64,000 nucleotides of DNA from Cytophagales bacterium (GTDB lineage: Bacteria; Bacteroidota; Bacteroidia; Cytophagales; JAAEPT01), in the NCBI GenBank assembly GCA_024232295.1, contig JAAEPT010000128.1, positions 1 to 64,000 on the forward strand, given 5' to 3'. Shown here one piece after another: positions 33,017-40,981 of the stretch. Made by a program: the position numbers and the translations under genes. The notes below the pieces were generated by a model. The model was not told the origin of the DNA and searched no databases. It saw only the letters and a list, made by a program, of their open reading frames with translations. Position 1 is the stretch's first letter. Every line of letters begins with the position of its first letter.

Positions 33017-33574
33017 ATGGAAGACCAACAAATTTTAAAACTTCTACAAGAAGGAAAGCACACTCCTGCTCTTAGAGAATTGTACAAAGGCTTTCCAAGT
33101 ATAGAACGTCTAATTATAAATAGTGGAGGCTCTACTGAAAAGGCACAAGATATTTTTCAGGAAGCATTAGTAATCTTTTTTGAGAAAACTCAAGATACTA
33201 GTTTTCAATTAAGTTCTAAGATTAGTACTTATTTACATAGTGTTTGTCATAATTTATGGAGGAATGAAAGTAGAAATTCTAAAAATAAAAAAAGTACATT
33301 TTTAACAGAGGAAAAAGAACAACTACTTATTGCCGAAGATGATGTAGAAGCTCACCTGGAAAAAGAAGAAAAATTTGGTTTCTTGGACGAAATCATGGAG
33401 CAATTGGGAGATAAATGCAAACAAGTACTCAGTTTATTTTATTATCAAAAAATGTCTATGAGTGAAATAGCTTCTGAGCTAAATTATTCAAATGACAGAA
33501 GTGCGAAAAATCAAAAGTTCAAATGCCTTGAACGTGCCAAGAAAATGGCTAAACAATACTTAATTGCTCAATAA
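33017..33574 (+). CDS. ECF-type RNA polymerase sigma factor
   Basis: 185 aa with sigma region 2 (about 20-90: EKAQDIFQEALVIFFEK, ISTYLHSVCHNLWRNE) and region 4 (about 120-180: LGDKCKQVLSLFYYQKMSMSEIASEL). Such factors are held by a partner anti-sigma factor and direct transcription of envelope or stress genes. The next gene, 11 bp downstream, encodes a single-TM protein with an anti-sigma-like N-terminus, which fits a sigma/anti-sigma pair. Region 4 continues with a Lys/Arg-rich segment (NDRSAKNQKFKCLERAK), as in many Cytophagales ECF factors. Confidence 0.9.
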   Translation: MEDQQILKLLQEGKHTPALRELYKGFPSIERLIINSGGSTEKAQDIFQEALVIFFEKTQDTSFQLSSKISTYLHSVCHNLWRNESRNSKNKKSTFLTEEKEQLLIAEDDVEAHLEKEEKFGFLDEIMEQLGDKCKQVLSLFYYQKMSMSEIASELNYSNDRSAKNQKFKCLERAKKMAKQYLIAQ

Positions 33575-33585
33575 AATCTTCCAAT

Positions 33586-35013
33586 ATGACTACTACTGAA
33601 AAAATAGAAAAATATTTATTGGGAGAGCTTTCTGAAACAGAAACACAAGCTTTTGAGCAACAAGTCAATCAAGATAATGCCTTAAAAGAAGAAGTAGAAC
33701 TCCAAAAAGCATTGACACAGCGTGTACAAAGAATGGCTTTTTTGTCTGCCATTCAGTCTGTACAAGGAGAGTTTTCTACTGATGGGCAAAATCCTGAAAC
33801 TCCAGATAATACTCCTAATCAACCAAACACTTCTCCTACTACAGGAACAGGAAGTAGTTCTTTATTAAAAACTATAGGTGGTTCTGTGATTGTGGGAATG
33901 ATTGCTACAGCTTCTTATTTTTGGTTGAATCAACCTGAAAAGCAGAAAATTGTTCCACCAACTTCTCCAGTAGAAACAGTAGATACCAACCAGATAATTA
34001 CTCAGCCTATACAAGAAACTCCTCAAAAAAAGAAAATAGAAACTGAGAAAGCTAAAGAAGAGGGAAAAACAAACGTTCATCAAATCAAAATTCGTAAACA
34101 AAAATCAGAAGTTAATAGAGATAGTGTTTGGGTAAGTGAAGAGGTTGTTGAAGTTTCTAACACATGGAATCCTTTTTCAACCATCCAAGTACCAACAGAA
34201 CGTTTTAAGATTCAACCAAGCAAAGAAGAATATTCAGTGATTGCTAGTAGAGACAAAATACAAGTTCAATTCCCTCCTAATGCTTTTGACTGTGACGGAA
34301 AAGTACAAATAGAACTAAGAACTTATGTTGATTTGGTAAGTATTGTTAAAGCAAAAATCTCCACCCAATATAAAAAAAATACATTTTCTACTGATGGAAT
34401 TATTTGGATAAAGGCTACTGAAGTAAGCACAGGAAAAGTTCTTAGTCTAAAAAAGGATGCTGTCGTTTTATTCCCTCGAAAAACATTTAAAAATACTCAG
34501 CTTTCCTCCTTAGTTAGTGCAAATGATAACTATAAATGGAAAAAGTATATTTCTGAGGAAGAAAAAATTGACTTGGATAGTCGTGAACCAACCTCTGTAG
34601 AAGAGGCTTTATTGGCAATGAAAGGGGAAGAAACATTGAACAAATGGAAAAAAGAAAAGAAAGATTATCATATTTGCTATTTTGATGATTTTGGTTGGAT
34701 AATGACAGGACAACTAATCAATAGTCAAGCAACTGTTGAAGTGGAAATAGAAAAACAAGGAGATTCAAACCTTGATTATTTCATAATTTCAAAAGGAACC
34801 AATGGACTTAGTATAATACATAATACTAATGGAAAATTTGATAATGTACCCAAAAACAAAAAACTAACACTCATTGGAATTGGAGAAGATGGTAATGAGT
34901 ATTTTGTAGGAAAATCAGACTTTACAAGTAGTCAAGATGTTTCTCTTTCGCTTTCTCATCAAATTATTGACAAAAAAGAATTAAATGCCTTTCTTCAAAA
35001 AATCATGAAGTAA
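33586..35013 (+). CDS. Anti-sigma factor-like membrane protein
   Basis: 475 aa. The N-terminal 60 residues (KIEKYLLGELSETETQAFEQ, then QDNALKEEVELQKAL) resemble cytoplasmic anti-sigma N-termini of Bacteroidota. A Pro/Thr-rich linker and one TM (about 94-114, KTIGGSVIVGMIATASYFWL) follow, then a Lys/Glu-rich stretch and a periplasmic beta-rich domain (about 205-330; IQVQFPPNAFDCDGKVQIEL, then FSTDGIIWIKATE) that resembles the ZU5-like/PPNAF module often found behind anti-sigma or peptidoglycan-associated proteins. It would sequester the sigma factor until a periplasmic signal arrives. Its TAA shares a base with the ATG of the next gene (TAATG). Confidence 0.78.
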   Translation: MTTTEKIEKYLLGELSETETQAFEQQVNQDNALKEEVELQKALTQRVQRMAFLSAIQSVQGEFSTDGQNPETPDNTPNQPNTSPTTGTGSSSLLKTIGGSVIVGMIATASYFWLNQPEKQKIVPPTSPVETVDTNQIITQPIQETPQKKKIETEKAKEEGKTNVHQIKIRKQKSEVNRDSVWVSEEVVEVSNTWNPFSTIQVPTERFKIQPSKEEYSVIASRDKIQVQFPPNAFDCDGKVQIELRTYVDLVSIVKAKISTQYKKNTFSTDGIIWIKATEVSTGKVLSLKKDAVVLFPRKTFKNTQLSSLVSANDNYKWKKYISEEEKIDLDSREPTSVEEALLAMKGEETLNKWKKEKKDYHICYFDDFGWIMTGQLINSQATVEVEIEKQGDSNLDYFIISKGTNGLSIIHNTNGKFDNVPKNKKLTLIGIGEDGNEYFVGKSDFTSSQDVSLSLSHQIIDKKELNAFLQKIMK

Positions 35014-36941
35014 TGAAAGGGTTTTGGTTATTGATTATATGTTTAGGTTGGTCTTTTGGATTAAGGGCTGGAAGTATAGATCGTTTGGGAAATGAGCTTA
35101 CCCAAAATGATACTTCTGACTTTCAAAAAGTGTATCACTTCTATGATTGGATTGCAAGAAACATTGAATATGATATCAAAGCTTGGCAAAAGCTTCAACA
35201 AAAAACTCATCATCCTCAACAAATAATTCGAAAGAAAAAGGCAACTTCTCAGGAATACACAGCATTATTTCAAGCTTTGTGCAAAAGTCAAAATATCCCT
35301 TGCATTAGTATCAAGGGGTATTCCATTGATCCTTACTTTAAAATCTCAGAAAATCATGCCTACCCTAACCATACTTGGAATGTAGTTTTGATAGATTCTA
35401 CTTGGAAGTTAGCTGACCTCACCAAAGCTTCTGGCTATCTTAGCAAAAAAGAAAACAAATTTGATGCATTCTTATTTGACAAAGCAAATGTCCCTTATAC
35501 CCACAATCAGTATGAGTTTGTAGCAGAAAAAAATGACGACTTTTTCTTAGCAAAGCCTAAATTTTTCATTCAACATAACTTTCCTATTACAAGTCAGTGG
35601 CAATTTTTAAAAGATACCATCCCCTACTCTATTTTTGAATTAGGAAAAGATAGTATTCAAACCTACACTCAAGAAACAACAGAAGTAGAAACAGACTTTT
35701 ATGCTTTTCAGCCTTTTTATGAAAAAACTGAAATACTTCAAAATATTGAGATGGGAGAACAAGGTGTATTAGAAAATACACAAAACACATCCTTTGTGGC
35801 ATATGCTCATGGTAAGTATGGGTATCATCTGTACCAAAAGGCTCAAAGTTTAAAGTATGATACTTTACAAAAATTAGAATACATGACACAAAGTCATTAT
35901 CATCTCAAAAAAAGTAATGAGTTTTTCAGAAAAACACGAAACAATTATCATCAATTGAATGGTATTATTGTACACAAAAATAAAGTTAGAAATAAGAAAA
36001 TCATGACTCCCAACAAAAGGGATTATACTTGGGCTTCTAGAATATTAAGAGGTGGAGAAATTGAAGTAAACCGAAAAGAACGCTCTAATAAACGCTTGAA
36101 AAAAGGGATTAATAGACAACAGGATGTAATACTTACTTATGGACATTATACTACCTTCAAAAAACACCTAACTCCTCAACAAAGAAATAGTAACATTCAG
36201 CGATATGAAGAAAATGTAAAAGAAAACCTTCATAAAATTGCTAAGATTTATGACACAATTCAGTTTTTGTCCACTCTTATTCAACAAGAACAAGATACTC
36301 TATATAAGCACCTCAAAAAAATTAATACTTACCAAATAGCACAAAATGAGTTGATTGAAAAACGCATTAATTGTAATATTAAATTAGAATCTATTGACCA
36401 ATTAGAAGCATGGAATCAAGAAATTGATCAAAAACAAAAATACATTAAGCTACAATATAAAGTTTTTCAGTTCTATTTTCGAAAATCGGTAAGAAGACAT
36501 ATTAACGAAAGGCATCGCTTTGTTCTAAACATGAAGGAGTTAGTAAAACAAAATGCTATTTTATTCAAACATATCGAAAGTAATGGAAAAGGAGATAAGA
36601 AACTCTTGAAACAGAATAAAGACTATAAAGAACTCTTAGAAGGAGCAATCACTTTGCGATTACAAAGCATTATTGCTAAGAATAACCTAATTTTGGAAAA
36701 AGTAAAAGATGAACACAATGCACTACTTGAAAGGAAAAAACTATTAAACCTAGAAAGAGACATTGAATACAAACGATACAAAGAGTCTGAAAAACGAGAA
36801 CAAAAAAGGCATAGTTTTTATTGGAAAAACATGGTAAATACACTCAGAACACAAGATGCTCTAGAAAAAAAGTTATATCAAGACATTAAACAATTGAAAA
36901 AAGCCTATCGCTTAAACCACCCTAACTATGAAAAGAATTAG
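35013..36941 (+). CDS. Transglutaminase-like protein with Cys-to-Ser active site
   Basis: 642 aa. Signal peptide (about 1-19), transglutaminase-like core (about 35-140) and a long Lys-rich helical C-terminus (about 280-640). In active relatives the core has a GVCxGYA-type Cys motif; here the aligned segment is KKATSQEYTALFQALC, with Ser79 where Cys is expected. The His (NHTWN, H120) and Asp (KLADLT, D135) of the triad remain. It is probably a non-catalytic binding module, or a noncanonical hydrolase. It begins by TAATG overlap with the anti-sigma-like gene and overlaps the WG-repeat gene by 14 bp, which indicates translational coupling. No known family was recognised for the C-terminus. Confidence 0.75.
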   Translation: MKGFWLLIICLGWSFGLRAGSIDRLGNELTQNDTSDFQKVYHFYDWIARNIEYDIKAWQKLQQKTHHPQQIIRKKKATSQEYTALFQALCKSQNIPCISIKGYSIDPYFKISENHAYPNHTWNVVLIDSTWKLADLTKASGYLSKKENKFDAFLFDKANVPYTHNQYEFVAEKNDDFFLAKPKFFIQHNFPITSQWQFLKDTIPYSIFELGKDSIQTYTQETTEVETDFYAFQPFYEKTEILQNIEMGEQGVLENTQNTSFVAYAHGKYGYHLYQKAQSLKYDTLQKLEYMTQSHYHLKKSNEFFRKTRNNYHQLNGIIVHKNKVRNKKIMTPNKRDYTWASRILRGGEIEVNRKERSNKRLKKGINRQQDVILTYGHYTTFKKHLTPQQRNSNIQRYEENVKENLHKIAKIYDTIQFLSTLIQQEQDTLYKHLKKINTYQIAQNELIEKRINCNIKLESIDQLEAWNQEIDQKQKYIKLQYKVFQFYFRKSVRRHINERHRFVLNMKELVKQNAILFKHIESNGKGDKKLLKQNKDYKELLEGAITLRLQSIIAKNNLILEKVKDEHNALLERKKLLNLERDIEYKRYKESEKREQKRHSFYWKNMVNTLRTQDALEKKLYQDIKQLKKAYRLNHPNYEKN

Positions 36942-38028
36942 TTTATTATTTGCATTCATTTTTACAATACCTATTCTCGAAGCAAAAGAAACAAAAAAAT
37001 GGCATTGGCTCATTCCAAATAATCCTGCTTTTGAAAGTGTGAATACTTTCAGTGAAGGGATTGCTACTGTAATCAGTAATGGAAAGCTACGGTGTATTGA
37101 TACTACAGGAAATTCTGTTTTTGAAGTAAAATATGACTTTATCTTCCCTTTCTATGAAGGGGTGGCTGTGGTAAAGAAAAAAGGGAAATGTGGATTAATT
37201 GATAAAAAGGGAAATGAACTCTTAGCCCCCACTTATGATGTCATCACTAAAATGCATGAGGGTTTGGCACAAGTTGAACTAAATGAAAAATGGGGGTATA
37301 TCAATAAAAAAGGGAATGTAGTTATCCCTATTATTTATGATCGCACGTATAAGCTAACAGAAGGATTATTAACTGTAAAAAAAGAGGGAAGATATTCATT
37401 TCTAACACCTGATGGAAAGTTAGCTTTTAAAAATAATTTTGAAAAGGCATATCCTTTTTCTGAAGGAATAGCATTGATTCGTGAAAACGAAAAGTGGGGA
37501 TACATTGACAAAAAAGGAAAGTTTGTTGTAAAACCTACTTACCAAGATGCAAATGATTTTCACAATGGCTTGGCAAGAGTCCAAGAAAAAAACAAATGGG
37601 GGTATATTAACAAGAAAGGAAAGTTAGTGATTAAACCAAAATATCCAGAAGCCAATGATTTTTATAATGGTCTTGCAGGAGTTCGTGTAGAAGGAAATTG
37701 GGGCTTTATTAATACTGAAGGAAAAATGGTTATTAAACCAAAATATTCAATCATCGGAGCCTTTGATAAAAATGTTTGCCCAGTGTATAAAGGCAAAAAA
37801 ATGGGATGTATTGATAATACAGGAAAGTACAAAACATCTGAAAAGTTTGATTTGATTTATGCATTTCATGGAAACTATGCAAGGGCGATGAAAAAAGGAA
37901 AATGGGGAATTATTGATCAAAATGGAGAAACAATTGTTGAACCTCAATTTGACAAAGTGCAATTATTAGGAGATTTTATTATTGCTGTAAAGCAAAATAA
38001 CAAATGGAAATACATTAAACTTGATTAA
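36928..38028 (+). CDS. Secreted WG-repeat protein
   Basis: 366 aa: signal peptide (MKRISLLFAFIFTIPILEA) and about ten WG repeats of ~34 residues, with typical motifs EKWGYINKKGNVVIP, NKWGYINKKGKLVIKP and GKWGIIDQNGETIVEP. WG repeats form beta-propeller-like or solenoid binding surfaces in periplasmic or surface proteins. It starts inside the previous gene (14-bp overlap), and the small membrane-protein gene begins 5 bp downstream. Role in this cluster: probable interaction partner (inference). Confidence 0.9.
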   Translation: MKRISLLFAFIFTIPILEAKETKKWHWLIPNNPAFESVNTFSEGIATVISNGKLRCIDTTGNSVFEVKYDFIFPFYEGVAVVKKKGKCGLIDKKGNELLAPTYDVITKMHEGLAQVELNEKWGYINKKGNVVIPIIYDRTYKLTEGLLTVKKEGRYSFLTPDGKLAFKNNFEKAYPFSEGIALIRENEKWGYIDKKGKFVVKPTYQDANDFHNGLARVQEKNKWGYINKKGKLVIKPKYPEANDFYNGLAGVRVEGNWGFINTEGKMVIKPKYSIIGAFDKNVCPVYKGKKMGCIDNTGKYKTSEKFDLIYAFHGNYARAMKKGKWGIIDQNGETIVEPQFDKVQLLGDFIIAVKQNNKWKYIKLD

Positions 38029-38033
38029 AAAAT

Positions 38034-38252
38034 ATGGTTTTAGTTTTTATCATACCAATTATCTTACTGGTTATGACTGTACCAGCAGGAATTGTAACTT
38101 TTTTGCTGAATAAAAAAATACAGCATTTGAAGCCTTGGCTTCGTTATTTATTATTATTTGGTGTCTTTAGTACCATTGAGTTTGTACTTTTTGTAGGAGT
38201 GTTTTGGCTATACATTGCCAATGTTGGTTTTTCACGAGGAGGACCTCCTTAG
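38034..38252 (+). CDS. Small two-helix membrane protein
   Basis: 72 aa with two TM helices (about 3-25 and 38-64; short loop NKKIQHLKPWLR) and a glycine/proline-rich end (RGGPP). It starts 5 bp after the WG-repeat gene and looks cotranscribed. The length of 72 codons and clean bipartite hydrophobicity make it more than a chance ORF, but no family was recognised. Its 3' end overlaps the convergent DUF2306 gene by 21 bp. Confidence 0.6.
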   Translation: MVLVFIIPIILLVMTVPAGIVTFLLNKKIQHLKPWLRYLLLFGVFSTIEFVLFVGVFWLYIANVGFSRGGPP

Positions 38253-38885
38253 TAAGCGATTTTTATAGTAGATTATTAGCTCTGCTATAATTAGGTTGGG
38301 AACAAAGCCTAACCAAGCATTCATCATATAAATAGTTGTGGGATCTAATTCTGTAAAATTACCAAGAATTAGATTCCATGTTCTTAATGTAATTGCTGAA
38401 AAAGTCAGTGCATAACTACGAATCATATCATTTTTATGGAGCACTATATTTTTATTCTTTATAGCAATCAATGAACGAAGTGTAAAACCAAACCATAGGA
38501 AGTTGAGTATAAAAAAGGCTATTTTGGATGGTACTCCTCCATTGGCATAATAAGCCATGATCATTGCTGGGATAAAATTTACAAACAGAATATTGTAAAC
38601 ATATATTCTTCCTAAAATTCGATGGGCTTTTGGAAATTCTTTTAATAATGTAGAAGAGAATTGTGAAAATCCTGCCAATAAACAAAATGAGCTAGAAAAT
38701 ACATGGATATAAAAAGAAAGCTTCCAAATTGTAATGGGTAAATACTCTTGTTTTTGTTGTAAAAAACCAACATTCCCTTCAAAAGAAGAATACAAATAAA
38801 CCATTCTAAACATTAGAAAACTTGCAATAGTAAGAACAAGGTATACAAAGAATACTTGGAGAGTATATACTAATGTTTTATTCAT
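38232..38885 (-). CDS. DUF2306 multi-spanning membrane protein
   Basis: 217 aa from the ATG at 38883-38885. The ORF continues to 38927, but that overlaps the terminator of the upstream gene. It has about six TM helices and the DUF2306 hallmark KAHRILGRIYVYNI (about residues 88-101). DUF2306 proteins are related to cytochrome-like or ferric-reductase-like membrane families, but their function is unknown. It converges with the sigma cluster, overlapping the last small gene by 21 bp. Confidence 0.8.
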   Translation of the reverse strand: MNKTLVYTLQVFFVYLVLTIASFLMFRMVYLYSSFEGNVGFLQQKQEYLPITIWKLSFYIHVFSSSFCLLAGFSQFSSTLLKEFPKAHRILGRIYVYNILFVNFIPAMIMAYYANGGVPSKIAFFILNFLWFGFTLRSLIAIKNKNIVLHKNDMIRSYALTFSAITLRTWNLILGNFTELDPTTIYMMNAWLGFVPNLIIAELIIYYKNRLLRRSSS

Positions 38886-38897
38886 TGCCAAAAAGTA

Positions 38898-38934
38898 AAA
38901 AAGGTCACCTAACACTAAGTTAAGCAACCTTTTT
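38898..38934 (-). terminator. Terminator of the beta-barrel protein gene
   Basis: AAAAAGGT (38898-38905) pairs with ACCTTTTT (38927-38934) with a partly paired inner stem. The minus-strand side ends in a T run. It supports the later start of the DUF2306 gene. Confidence 0.75.
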
Positions 38935-38956
38935 AATCATTTATATATTTTTAACT

Positions 38957-39655
38957 CTAGAACTTAAATCCCATTACAAGTCCTACAATATCACTATTCA
39001 AAGTCACACTTTCTTTAGGAGAATAATTAGAAAAATCTTGGTGTAGAACATTTACCAATCCTCTGCTATAATTAAGTCCTGCATAAGCCTTGTTAGAACC
39101 TATTTCAAATTCAACCCCTAAACCAACTTGTACATTTGCATTAAAGAATTTTGCAAATTCAATTTGCTCTAAATCTTCATAATCTTCTTCTCCATTAACT
39201 CCCGAAAATGTAGATTCTTCATCAAATTTTTCAGCTACTTTTAAATCAAACAAACCTCCTATTTCCACATAAATTCTCATCATAGAACCAATTTTACCTG
39301 TGTAAAACTTAATTCCTGTAGGCAATTGAACATATTGTAAATCTACATTAACATCACCTTTAACTTCAATAGGGTTATCATCAGTACTTGCAACATTTAC
39401 TCCATATTTTACAGCTCTTGTAGAGAAGAAAATTCCTGTAGAAAAGGCTACATTATCAGTCAAATTAATTTCTACAACAGGTCCTACAGAAAACTTCAAT
39501 TTAGATCCTGCAGGTGTAAAATCACCTCCTTTGAATTCTTCTGTAATTCTAGAGAAAGAAACAGTTGGTTCAATCTGTACACCAAACTCAATTCCTTGGG
39601 CAAAAGCAAAATTAGAAAGTAAGCCCAATACAAAAATTAAAAACGTTTTTTTCAT
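38957..39655 (-). CDS. Outer-membrane beta-barrel (porin-family) protein
   Basis: 232 aa. Signal peptide (MKKTFLIFVLGLLSNFAFA) followed by alternating beta-strand segments: GIEFGVQIEPTVSFSRI, VGPVVEINLTDNVAFSTGIFFSTRAVKYGV, QLPTGIKFYTG and a terminal VGLVMGFKF ending in aromatic Phe, as expected for BAM substrates. It looks like the small PorT/OmpW-like eight-strand barrels abundant in Bacteroidota. Function unknown. It is transcribed toward DUF2306 with a terminator between. Confidence 0.82.
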   Translation of the reverse strand: MKKTFLIFVLGLLSNFAFAQGIEFGVQIEPTVSFSRITEEFKGGDFTPAGSKLKFSVGPVVEINLTDNVAFSTGIFFSTRAVKYGVNVASTDDNPIEVKGDVNVDLQYVQLPTGIKFYTGKIGSMMRIYVEIGGLFDLKVAEKFDEESTFSGVNGEEDYEDLEQIEFAKFFNANVQVGLGVEFEIGSNKAYAGLNYSRGLVNVLHQDFSNYSPKESVTLNSDIVGLVMGFKF

Positions 39656-39785
39656 ATTTTTTAGATTTATAAAATTTTAAGGTAAAGATAATTTATTTTG
39701 TTTCAAACCCTAATAAAAAGCCTTTTTAGTTCTTTTCCTTTTTTATATTTTTGTTCATTGTTTTTGTAAAAACTAAGATTCAATT

Positions 39786-40793
39786 ATGAAATATTTCTTC
39801 CTTTTCACATCACTTCTACTTCTTTTAGCTTCTTGTTCAGATACAGAATCTTCTGTGTCTTCTGATGAATTAGATGCTATTAAAATCAAGACTCGTTTTA
39901 ATCGTTTGGAATTAAAGCAACAAGAAATTACAGATGTTACAAAAGCAAATGAATTTATGACTCAATATCCTTCTTTTGTAAATTTGATGCTAAAAAGAAG
40001 TTTACCATCTCGTGAAATGCTTGGAAAAGTATTAATACAGATGGCAAATGATCCACAAAACAAACAGTTATTAGAAGCTTGTGCTAGTGATTATAAAGAT
40101 TTTTCAGATGTAGAATTAGCAATTACAAATGCTTTCAAGTATATCAAATACTACTATCCTGAGTTTGGGGTGAAAGAAGTAAACACCTTTTCAGGAGGAT
40201 TAACAAGTGGTTATGATATTGCCATTCATGATAGCAGTATTTTTATAGGAATAGATCATTTTTTAGTTGATAAAGAGAAATTCAGACCCAACCCTCAAGT
40301 TTTCCACAATTACATTTTAAAGTCTTATAGTCGTGAGAATATTGCTCTCAAGATCTCTCAGTTATTATCACAATCATACAATGCTTATGATAAGCAAGAT
40401 CAAACATTGTTAGCAAATATGATCTTTTTTGGAAAAGCCTATTATTTTGTGAAAGCTGTCAATCCAGCGATGACCGATGCGACTGTTATGGAATATGACA
40501 AAGAAGAATGGGGTGCAGCAGAGCAACATGTACACATTATTTGGGAGCATTTTTTAAAAAGAGAACTGTTCTACACAACTGATCGCAAAATCATTAGCAA
40601 ATATGTAGACCCTCGTCCTAAAACAGGTGAAGTTGCAGAAGCCTGTCCAGGAAGAATCGGACAATGGCTAGGGTACAAAATTGTGCAATCTTATATGCAA
40701 AATAACCCAGACATTAGTTTACAAGATTTAATGGCAGAAAAAAATAGCCAAAAGATTTTTCAAAAATCGAAGTTCAGACCTCGAAAAAATTAG
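39786..40793 (+). CDS. gldB: Gliding motility lipoprotein GldB-like
   Basis: 335 aa with lipobox LLASC (Cys about residue 17). The body carries features I recognise from GldB: LNxML-type N-terminal segment, YYYPEFGVKEVNTFSGG, the IAIHDSSIFIGIDHFL stretch, NMIFFGKAYYFVKAVNP, EHFLKRELFYTTD, and CPGRIGQWLGYKIVQSYM. GldB is a lipoprotein required for gliding in Flavobacterium, with a protease-like fold of unclear activity. No gldC lies next to it, unlike in Flavobacterium. Transcribed alone, with a terminator 19 bp downstream. Confidence 0.82.
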   Translation: MKYFFLFTSLLLLLASCSDTESSVSSDELDAIKIKTRFNRLELKQQEITDVTKANEFMTQYPSFVNLMLKRSLPSREMLGKVLIQMANDPQNKQLLEACASDYKDFSDVELAITNAFKYIKYYYPEFGVKEVNTFSGGLTSGYDIAIHDSSIFIGIDHFLVDKEKFRPNPQVFHNYILKSYSRENIALKISQLLSQSYNAYDKQDQTLLANMIFFGKAYYFVKAVNPAMTDATVMEYDKEEWGAAEQHVHIIWEHFLKRELFYTTDRKIISKYVDPRPKTGEVAEACPGRIGQWLGYKIVQSYMQNNPDISLQDLMAEKNSQKIFQKSKFRPRKN

Positions 40794-40811
40794 AATATCT
40801 TTTTAGTATAT

Positions 40812-40855
40812 AAATCCTCTTTGTTTCACAATTTCACAAAGAGGATTTTCTTTTT
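40812..40855 (+). terminator. Terminator of gldB
   Basis: Perfect 13-bp stem (40812-40824 with 40836-40848), 11-nt loop, T run after. Confidence 0.9.
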
Positions 40856-40981
40856 GTGATCAGTAAAAGTAGAAACATTATAAATCTGGCTCAGAGTTTG
40901 TAAAAAAAGCAAATGATTTTAACGTTTAATGATTGAAAATCTTATCTTTATATTTATAAATAATTCTCCTTTTTGAATTTT

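Noticed and set aside
38886-38927. Longer N-terminus of the DUF2306 protein
   Set aside because: The extra codons overlap a terminator hairpin of the neighbouring gene.
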